Origin: Actinomycetota bacterium
GTDB lineage: Bacteria; Actinomycetota; Acidimicrobiia; Spongiisociales; ZC4RG35
Direction: 5' to 3'
NCBI GenBank assembly: GCA_027296205.1
Contig: JAPUJM010000096.1
Coordinates: 1 to 5,051 of the forward strand
Length of the DNA: 5,051 nt
In this document: in pieces, positions 1-3,893 of the stretch
How positions within the stretch are numbered: position 1 is the stretch's first letter
How the letters are laid out: each line of letters opens with the position of its first letter
Translations under genes and position numbers: made by a program
The notes under the pieces: model-generated
What the model was told of the DNA's origin: nothing
The model's input: the letters and a program-made list of their open reading frames with translations, nothing else
Database searches by the model: none

Positions 1-959
1 CGGCGTTCCAGGAATCGAGCGAGCGGCGTCGGCATTGCCGCGGTCCGGCTCCCCCAGACAAAGACGACGGCCGAGCCGGCGAAGTGGTCGTGCCAGGCCC
101 TGCGTTCTCTCCCGAACACGACCCCGACCAGACCGAGGCCAAATATGACGAAGCTCAGCGGGTAGGTGATGGCGCGAACGAGGGCCTGGCGTCCCTGCAA
201 CACGAGTGTTCCGTCCGAACCGACCACCCTCACCCCCAGAATCGCCTTGCCGAGGGTCTTGCCGAAAATCGCCAGGTTAAACCACAGATAGGTGAACGCC
301 CAGGTAGCAAGGGTCACGCCATACCAAAGACCCGGATTCACCGGAAGGGTGAAGCCGGGATCAAAGAGCTCAATCAGAAATTCGACACCCCCAATGATCA
401 GGGCAAAGGTCGCGGTCACGATCAAGGTGTCCAGGATCACGGCGAGCAGTCGAGTCAGCGGACCGGCATACCGACCGGTCTTGATTGCCTCCGTTTCGCC
501 CTTCTGCTGATCGACCCAGTCCACCAGGTCGCCGGGACCGGTGGGGAATTCACCCGGGTTACGACGCACCAGGCGGTTGAGGACCCGGAAGAGAATCTCG
601 TCCAGACCCACGAGTGGTCTGCGGAAGAGGTCCAATGCCGATCCACCGAGATGACTCGTGCTCTCGGCCACGATCTCGGGAATGCCGGCCCGCTCCACGA
701 TCTTGGTGATATCGATACGGTCCAGCAGGGCGTCGATGTCGGCTCGAGCCATCAACGCGTCCACATCCACCCGTTCCAGCAGTCTGTCTATATCGACACG
801 ATCGAGCAGATCGTTGACGTCCACCTTGTTGAGGAGGGCGTTGACGTCGATGTGGTCGAGAACGAGATTCGGATCGACAAGTTCGAGCACCCGATCGGAA
901 GCAGCGGTGGCTGCCCGACCGATAAACCCCTTGCCATCAGATTCCTGCGACTGACTCAC
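1..959 (-). CDS. RDD-family membrane protein with N-terminal nonapeptide repeats, 3' end cut off
   Basis: The reading frame is open from a GTG at 959 to the left edge (319 complete codons, no stop seen). Residues 1-28 are polar. Residues 29-100 are eight nonapeptide repeats. Residues 101-165 form a hydrophilic linker. The RDD domain follows: R170 and D177 in the first hydrophobic helix (about 170-198), a second helix about 211-232, the motif GKTLGKAILGVRVV at 233-246, a third helix about 264-282, and W289-H290-D291 followed by AGSAVVFVW. R170, D177 and probably D291 are the Arg and two Asp that name the family. RDD proteins are integral membrane proteins, mostly of unknown function, some linked to ion or solute transport; no substrate can be named here. 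GTG at 959 is chosen because it is the first start after the in-frame ilvD stop (TAG, 969-971), leaving 9 nt, with only a weak AGG (968-970) upstream. Co-transcription with ilvD is very likely, but a metabolic link is not shown. Confidence 0.85.
   Translation of the reverse strand, partial: MSQSQESDGKGFIGRAATAASDRVLELVDPNLVLDHIDVNALLNKVDVNDLLDRVDIDRLLERVDVDALMARADIDALLDRIDITKIVERAGIPEIVAESTSHLGGSALDLFRRPLVGLDEILFRVLNRLVRRNPGEFPTGPGDLVDWVDQQKGETEAIKTGRYAGPLTRLLAVILDTLIVTATFALIIGGVEFLIELFDPGFTLPVNPGLWYGVTLATWAFTYLWFNLAIFGKTLGKAILGVRVVGSDGTLVLQGRQALVRAITYPLSFVIFGLGLVGVVFGRERRAWHDHFAGSAVVFVWGSRTAAMPTPLARFLER
660..875 (-). repeat. Eight tandem nonapeptide-coding repeats (27-bp period) in the RDD protein
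   Basis: Residues 29-100 of the RDD protein split into eight units of nine: DPNLVLDHI, DVNALLNKV, DVNDLLDRV, DIDRLLERV, DVDALMARA, DIDALLDRI, DITKIVERA, GIPEIVAES. The consensus is D-(V/I)-(N/D)-x-L-L-x-R-V. The DNA copies have diverged while the protein pattern is kept, which suggests selection on the protein rather than recent duplication. The central copies are the most alike and the outer ones decay. Similar repeats are known N-terminal to RDD domains in actinobacteria. The regular spacing of acidic and hydrophobic residues suggests a repeated amphipathic helix or a solenoid-like surface; this structure is inferred. Confidence 0.85.
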
Positions 960-968
960 ACCAGAAAC

Positions 969-2636
969 CTAGCCCGTTACTGCACCGTTGCTCGCCGAAC
1001 CCACCAGACGCGCATACTTGGCCAAAGCACCTTTCGGGTATCTAGCAGGCTGTGGACTCCAGCGTCCGCGCCGCTCCTCGAGGGTGGCATCGTCCACCAG
1101 GAGATCGAGTGATCGAGCCGGGATGTCGACGCGAACGCGGTCACCCTCCTCGACCAGACCGAGGACACCGCCGACCTCCGACTCCGGAGCGACATGACCG
1201 ATGCACAGCCCCGTCGTCCCTCCCGAGAAACGCCCGTCCGTGATGAGAAGGACATCCTGGCCGAGTCCGGCGCCCTTCATCGCGGCGGTTATCTGAAGCA
1301 TCTCCCTCATCCCGGGACCCCCTATGGGGCCCTCGGTCCGGATTACCACGACGTCGCCGTGGGTGATCTGATGGCTGAACAGAGCATCGAGCGCTGCCTG
1401 CTCACCCGCAAAGACACGGGCCGGTCCCTCGAAGGTGTCCAGGGCGACACCGGCAACCTTGACCACGGCGCCATCGATGGCGAGGTTCCCTCCGAGAATG
1501 GCGATCCCGCCCTCTGCGGCCAATGGCTCTGCCGGATCCATGATCACGTCCTGATCATCGGGCACCACGATGTCGACAAGGTTCTCTGCCATCGTCTGGC
1601 CGGTGACTGTCAGCACATCGCCATCGAGGAGACCCTCGTCGAGCAACGCCTTGAGGACCACCGGGATACCCCCAATCCCGTCGAGATCGACCATGTGATA
1701 GCGCCCGAAGGGCTTCAGATCCCCCAGGTGAGGTGTCCTCCGGGAAATGCGATCAAAGTCTTCGAGATCGAGAGACACATCGGCCTCGTTGGCAATCGCC
1801 AGAAGGTGAAGCACGGCGTTGGTCGATCCGCCGAGGGCCATCACCGTGGTGATGGCATTCTCGAAGGCGGGACGGGTCATGATCTGCCTCGGGGTCACCC
1901 TCGACTCGAGCAACGCCATGACCGCCTCCCCGGAGCGACGGGCAAAATCACGGAGTCTGGGATCGATGGCGGGCACAGTGGCCGAGCCCGGCAGCGACAT
2001 TCCGATCGCCTCGCCGACCGACGCCATCGTGTTGGCGGTGAACATGCCCGCACATGACCCGGCGCCGGGGCACGCCGCCCGTTCGATCTCGAGAAGATCC
2101 TCCGCCGAGATCCGACCGTCGGACTCGGCGCCGATGCCCTCGAAAACGTCGACTATCGAGATGTCCCTGCCTTGATAACGGCCGGGCAAGCTCGATCCTC
2201 CGTAGAGGAAGACCGCGGGCAGGTCCAAACGAGCGGCCGACATCAGCATGCCGGGAAGCGACTTGTCGCAACCGGCGATGGCCACCAGGGCATCGAAGCG
2301 CTCGGCATGCATGACAAGTTCGACCGAATCAGCGATCACCTCACGGGAGACGAGTGAAGCCCGCATCCCCTCATGCCCCATAGAGATGCCATCGGAGACG
2401 GCGATCGTCGAGAACACCAGTCCCACTCCCCCAGAGTCAACTACACCGGCCTTGGCATGGTCCGACAACTCGGGACCGGTGAGATTGCACGGGGTGACCT
2501 CATTGCCGGCCGACACCACGCCTATCTGAGGTTTCGCGAAGTCTTCCTCCGACAATCCGACGGCTCGCAACATGGCGCGCGCACCGGCCTTGGCGGGCCC
2601 GTCCGTTACGTCCTGGGATCTGATTTTCATCGACAT
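969..2636 (-). CDS. ilvD: Dihydroxy-acid dehydratase, [2Fe-2S] type
   Basis: IlvD dehydrates 2,3-dihydroxy-isovalerate and 2,3-dihydroxy-3-methylvalerate to their 2-keto acids, the shared step of Val/Leu and Ile synthesis in the cytosol. The protein has 555 residues, a normal family length, and is complete. Visible signatures are NEVTPCNLTGPELSDHAKAG with C50, SDGISMGHEGM (82-91 region), AGCDKSLPGM with C123 and K125 (the lysine carbamylated in the family to bind Mg), CPGAGSCAGMFTANTMASV with C195, and DGRFSGGTTG near 468-477 with the presumed catalytic serine S471. Three spaced cysteines at 50, 123 and 195 fit the [2Fe-2S] subgroup. ATG at 2636 is used; a second ATG at 2630 (residue 3) is possible. 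No Shine-Dalgarno sequence precedes either, and a TAACAT box ends 9 nt upstream, so the transcript may be leaderless or nearly so. The gene is divergent from ilvC and 9 nt from the downstream RDD gene. Confidence 0.97.
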   Translation of the reverse strand: MSMKIRSQDVTDGPAKAGARAMLRAVGLSEEDFAKPQIGVVSAGNEVTPCNLTGPELSDHAKAGVVDSGGVGLVFSTIAVSDGISMGHEGMRASLVSREVIADSVELVMHAERFDALVAIAGCDKSLPGMLMSAARLDLPAVFLYGGSSLPGRYQGRDISIVDVFEGIGAESDGRISAEDLLEIERAACPGAGSCAGMFTANTMASVGEAIGMSLPGSATVPAIDPRLRDFARRSGEAVMALLESRVTPRQIMTRPAFENAITTVMALGGSTNAVLHLLAIANEADVSLDLEDFDRISRRTPHLGDLKPFGRYHMVDLDGIGGIPVVLKALLDEGLLDGDVLTVTGQTMAENLVDIVVPDDQDVIMDPAEPLAAEGGIAILGGNLAIDGAVVKVAGVALDTFEGPARVFAGEQAALDALFSHQITHGDVVVIRTEGPIGGPGMREMLQITAAMKGAGLGQDVLLITDGRFSGGTTGLCIGHVAPESEVGGVLGLVEEGDRVRVDIPARSLDLLVDDATLEERRGRWSPQPARYPKGALAKYARLVGSASNGAVTG

Positions 2637-2696
2637 CTTGGGGTGATGTTACGGCTCAGTTTTGGAGGCAGCGAAGATTCGACCCACAATCATGTG
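2637..2696. promoter_or_regulatory. Divergent ilvD/ilvC intergenic promoter region (60 bp)
   Basis: Only 60 bp separate the two divergent start codons, so both promoters must lie here or inside the genes. For ilvD (minus strand), TAACAT at 2651-2646 fits the TANNNT type of -10 box and ends 9 nt before the ATG; no good -35 is visible. For ilvC (plus strand), TTGGAG at 2662-2667 and CACAAT at 2685-2690 are 17 bp apart and would place the start of transcription close to the ATG at 2697; the matches are partial. A GGAGG at 2664-2668 lies 28 nt from the ilvC ATG, too far to act as its ribosome site. There is no room for a leader peptide plus terminator like the one before ilvB. Confidence 0.45.
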
Positions 2697-3701
2697 ATGG
2701 CGACGATCTACTACGACAAAGACTGCGACCTCGGCCTGATCCGGGCCAGGAAAGTAGCGGTCATCGGTTACGGGAGCCAGGGACATGCCCACGCCCTCAA
2801 TCTCCGAGACTCGGGTGTCGACGTGGTTGTCGGTCTCCGACAGGAGTCGGCCAGCCGGGCAGCGGCGGAGGAGGCGGGATTGAGAGTTCTCGCCCCGGAT
2901 GAGGCCTCTGCATGGGCAAACGTGATCATGATGCTTGTGCCAGATCAGGTTATGGGCGGTATCTACGCCGAGTCGGTTCAGTCCAACCTCGAGCCGGGTG
3001 ACACTCTGGCGTTCGCTCATGGATTCAACGTCCACTTCGGTGAGATTGCCCCGCCCGAAGAGATAAACGTCATCATGGTGGCCCCCAAGGGGCCGGGTCA
3101 TCTGCTCCGGAGGACCTATGAGGAAGGATCGGGCATCCCGTGTCTTCTCGCCGTCTACCAGGATCCTTCGGGCACCGGGCGCGCCCTTGGGCTCTCCTAC
3201 GCGTCCGCCATTGGCGGCGGACGGGCAGGCATATTGGAAACCACCTTCAAAGAGGAGACCGAGACCGACCTCTTCGGCGAACAGGTGATCCTTTGTGGAG
3301 GTGTCTCCGAACTGATCAAGGCATCATTCGAGACTCTCGTTGAGGCGGGTTATCAGCCGGAGTCTGCCTACTTCGAGACCCTCCACGAGCTGAAACTGAT
3401 CGTCGACCTGCTCTACGAAGGCGGTCTCTCCTGGATGCGTTATTCAATCTCAGACACCGCCGAATACGGCGACTACACCCGTGGGAACCGGATCATCACT
3501 GATGAAACCAGGAAAGCGATGAAGGAGGTACTCGAGGAAATCCAATCGGGTGCGTTCGCCAACGAATGGTTGGCTCAGGCTAGGGAAGGAGCCCCCGTCC
3601 TCCATGAGCAGAGAGCGGCAAACAGGGCTCACCAGATCGAGGACGTCGGAGAAGAGCTTCGCAAACTGATGCCTTTCCTCGACCCCAAGACCGCTCCCTG
3701 A
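2697..3701 (+). CDS. ilvC: Ketol-acid reductoisomerase (class I, NADP+)
   Basis: IlvC performs a Mg-dependent alkyl migration and NADPH reduction of 2-acetolactate or 2-aceto-2-hydroxybutyrate, linking IlvB to IlvD. The protein has 334 residues, the usual class I length. The N-terminal Rossmann domain shows VAVIGYGSQGHAHALNL (20-36) and VGLRQESAS (45-53); R48, S51 and S53 are typical of binding the 2'-phosphate of NADPH. H108 lies in LAFAHGF and K131 in APKGPGH. The C-terminal knotted domain carries the metal and substrate residues D191 and E195 (TDLFGEQ), E227 and E231 (FETLHELK) and S252 (RYSISDTAEYGD). ATG at 2697 gives the family-standard MATIYYDKD start. The frame stays open far upstream into ilvD antisense, but that extension has no family similarity. 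GTG at 2694 is an alternative. No Shine-Dalgarno is well placed; ATG-TGA at 2692-2697 overlaps the start in another frame. Confidence 0.97.
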   Translation: MATIYYDKDCDLGLIRARKVAVIGYGSQGHAHALNLRDSGVDVVVGLRQESASRAAAEEAGLRVLAPDEASAWANVIMMLVPDQVMGGIYAESVQSNLEPGDTLAFAHGFNVHFGEIAPPEEINVIMVAPKGPGHLLRRTYEEGSGIPCLLAVYQDPSGTGRALGLSYASAIGGGRAGILETTFKEETETDLFGEQVILCGGVSELIKASFETLVEAGYQPESAYFETLHELKLIVDLLYEGGLSWMRYSISDTAEYGDYTRGNRIITDETRKAMKEVLEEIQSGAFANEWLAQAREGAPVLHEQRAANRAHQIEDVGEELRKLMPFLDPKTAP

Positions 3702-3710
3702 AACCCAAGG

Positions 3711-3727
3711 CTGTCAGACCTTGACAG
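3711..3727. promoter_or_regulatory. Perfect inverted repeat overlapping the -35 box of the ilvB leader promoter
   Basis: CTGTCA (3711-3716) and TGACAG (3722-3727) are exact inverted copies separated by GACCT. The right arm covers most of the TTGACA box (3721-3726). It begins 9 nt after the ilvC stop. It could be an operator at which a regulator blocks the promoter, or a 3' stem-loop for the ilvC mRNA. There is no T-run after it, so it is not a standard intrinsic terminator. Which role it has cannot be settled from one sequence. Confidence 0.4.
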
Positions 3728-3752
3728 TCGGGTAGCCGCCGGTGCATACTTT
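3721..3752 (+). promoter_or_regulatory. Promoter of the ilvB leader and ilvB operon
   Basis: TTGACA at 3721-3726 is an exact consensus -35 box. CATACT at 3745-3750 (18-bp spacer) or the overlapping TACTTT at 3747-3752 (20-bp spacer, fits TANNNT) is the -10. Either would start transcription around 3757-3760, at or within a few bases of the leader-peptide ATG at 3760. No Shine-Dalgarno sequence precedes that ATG, so a leaderless leader peptide is likely. ilvB therefore has its own promoter in addition to any read-through from ilvC. Confidence 0.7.
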
Positions 3753-3759
3753 CACTCAC

Positions 3760-3807
3760 ATGTACAGCAGCCAAACACCAGTAGCCGACCTTCTTCTCAT
3801 CGAATAG
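3760..3807 (+). CDS. ilvB leader peptide (attenuator control peptide), 15 aa
   Basis: The ORF ATG..TAG encodes MYSSQTPVADLLLIE. Five of its 15 residues are branched-chain amino acids: Val (GTA), three consecutive Leu (CTT CTT CTC) and Ile (ATC), placed directly before the stop. A stalled ribosome would report scarcity of any of the three products of the pathway. No Shine-Dalgarno precedes the ATG, and the promoter -10 ends only about 8-10 nt upstream, which suggests translation from a leaderless mRNA. The peptide itself is expected to have no function. It is in the same reading frame as ilvB, but its TAG ends it 69 nt before the ilvB start. Confidence 0.85.
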   Translation: MYSSQTPVADLLLIE

Positions 3808-3830
3808 CGCACGCAACTTCCTGCGTGCGC
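3807..3830 (+). promoter_or_regulatory. Attenuator stem-loop (pause / anti-antiterminator hairpin)
   Basis: GCGCACGCA (3807-3815) pairs perfectly with TGCGTGCGC (3822-3830): nine base pairs around a six-base loop ACTTCC. The 5' arm starts on the last base of the leader stop codon, so a ribosome stalled on the Leu/Ile codons or waiting at the stop would interfere with it. It ends two bases before the terminator stem, so both hairpins can coexist. Its 3' arm can alternatively pair with the terminator loop and 3' arm. Confidence 0.8.
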
Positions 3831-3850
3831 CCAACCCTCCTCACGGAGGG
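3819..3850 (+). promoter_or_regulatory. Proposed antiterminator pairing
   Basis: CCTGCGTG (3820-3827) pairs with CACGGAGG (3842-3849) at seven of eight positions, with one G-G mismatch (3823/3846) and a possible extra U-G pair (3819/3850), around a 14-nt loop. It excludes both the first hairpin (shares 3822-3827) and the terminator (shares 3845-3850), as an antiterminator should. It is unusual in capturing the terminator 3' arm rather than the 5' arm. The pairing was found by eye; its stability was not calculated. Confidence 0.4.
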
Positions 3851-3856
3851 TTTTTT
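3833..3856 (+). terminator. Intrinsic terminator of the ilvB attenuator
   Basis: AACCCTCC (3833-3840) pairs perfectly with GGAGGGTT (3845-3852) around a four-base loop TCAC, and the stem runs into six T (3851-3856). This is a textbook rho-independent terminator lying between the leader peptide and ilvB, so its job is conditional termination. The 3' arm also contains a Shine-Dalgarno sequence. Confidence 0.88.
3845..3850 (+). promoter_or_regulatory. Shine-Dalgarno sequence inside the terminator 3' arm
   Basis: GGAGGG at 3845-3850 is a strong ribosome-binding site, separated by six T from the GTG at 3857. It is the best Shine-Dalgarno with correct spacing seen before any start in this window. 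It lies 26 nt from the GTG at 3877 and 35 nt from the ATG at 3886, too far to serve the IlvB frame directly. It is buried in the stem in both the terminator and the proposed antiterminator folds. Confidence 0.6.
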
Positions 3857-3893
3857 GTGACCAAAATGAAAAACTTGTGACCAAAATGAAAAA
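3855..3893. repeat. 20-bp-period tandem duplication of the ilvB start region
   Basis: TTGTGACCAAAATGAAAAA occurs at 3855-3873 and again at 3875-3893 with no mismatch over 19 bp, separated by a single C (the second copy is followed by G). Twenty is not a multiple of three, so the two copies put the same codons in different frames: copy 1 leads to TGA, copy 2 continues into IlvB. Perfect identity suggests a recent slippage duplication, or an assembly artefact. Confidence 0.9.
3857..3880 (+). CDS. Seven-codon upstream ORF overlapping the ilvB start
   Basis: GTG at 3857, correctly spaced behind GGAGGG, opens a frame reading (M)TKMKNL and stopping at TGA 3878-3880. That TGA overlaps the ilvB GTG at 3877 in a GTGA arrangement, the usual geometry for translational coupling. 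The first codons match those of ilvB itself (GTG ACC AAA ATG AAA), because the segment is a tandem copy of the ilvB start. It is best read as the former ilvB start, cut off by the 20-bp duplication; ribosomes ending here could restart at 3877. A -1 slip on the AAAAA run would also join it to the IlvB frame, but no full slippery heptamer is present. Confidence 0.5.
   Translation: MTKMKNL

Larger units (their letters stand above)
3760..3856 (+). promoter_or_regulatory. Ribosome-mediated transcription attenuator of ilvB
   Basis: This unit contains a short ORF with clustered Val, Leu and Ile codons, a stem-loop starting in its stop codon, and an intrinsic terminator just before ilvB. This is the layout of amino acid biosynthesis attenuators and is known for ilvB operons of actinobacteria. 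Inferred model: with ample branched-chain aminoacyl-tRNA the ribosome finishes the leader, the 3807-3830 hairpin and the 3833-3852 terminator form, and transcription stops. A ribosome stalled on the Leu/Ile codons (3790-3801) would cover the 5' arm of the first hairpin and free its 3' arm for the alternative pairing at 3819-3850, which destroys the terminator. No T-box conserved sequence is seen. Confidence 0.85.

Noticed and set aside
660..875. Possible CRISPR-like or satellite array
   Set aside because: The 27-bp units are contiguous without spacers, diverged at the DNA level and in frame in a membrane protein gene; this is a protein repeat.
84..1112. Long plus-strand ORF (342 codons)
   Set aside because: It is antisense to the RDD gene and the end of ilvD, is rich in His, Gln and Arg as expected of an antisense shadow, shows no domain, and the minus strand carries clear RDD motifs and a repeat pattern.
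1194..2057. Plus-strand ORF of 287 codons
   Set aside because: Antisense to the middle of ilvD, whose frame carries all expected cysteine motifs; no recognisable domain in the shadow frame.
2373..2696. N-terminal extension of the ilvC frame by 108 residues
   Set aside because: It runs antisense through the start of ilvD, and the IlvC family begins at MATIYYDKD; the extension has no family similarity.
2685..2696. Short inverted repeat CACA-N4-TGTG at the ilvC start
   Set aside because: Four-base arms are expected by chance and no matching second site is seen in the divergent region.
2662..2697. Short leader peptide before ilvC (TTG 2662 to TGA 2697)
   Set aside because: Its codons are not rich in Leu or Val, there is no terminator hairpin, and the ribosome site (GGAGG 2664-2668) would lie inside it; probably chance.
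3580..3834. Minus-strand ORF of 84 codons across the ilvC end and the attenuator
   Set aside because: It crosses the ilvC coding end, the promoter and both leader structures and resembles no known protein; overlap with a regulatory region makes it very unlikely.
3760..3880. T-box riboswitch controlling ilvB
   Set aside because: The leader is too short, no T-box conserved sequence or specifier loop is visible, and the translated Val/Leu/Ile ORF explains the regulation.
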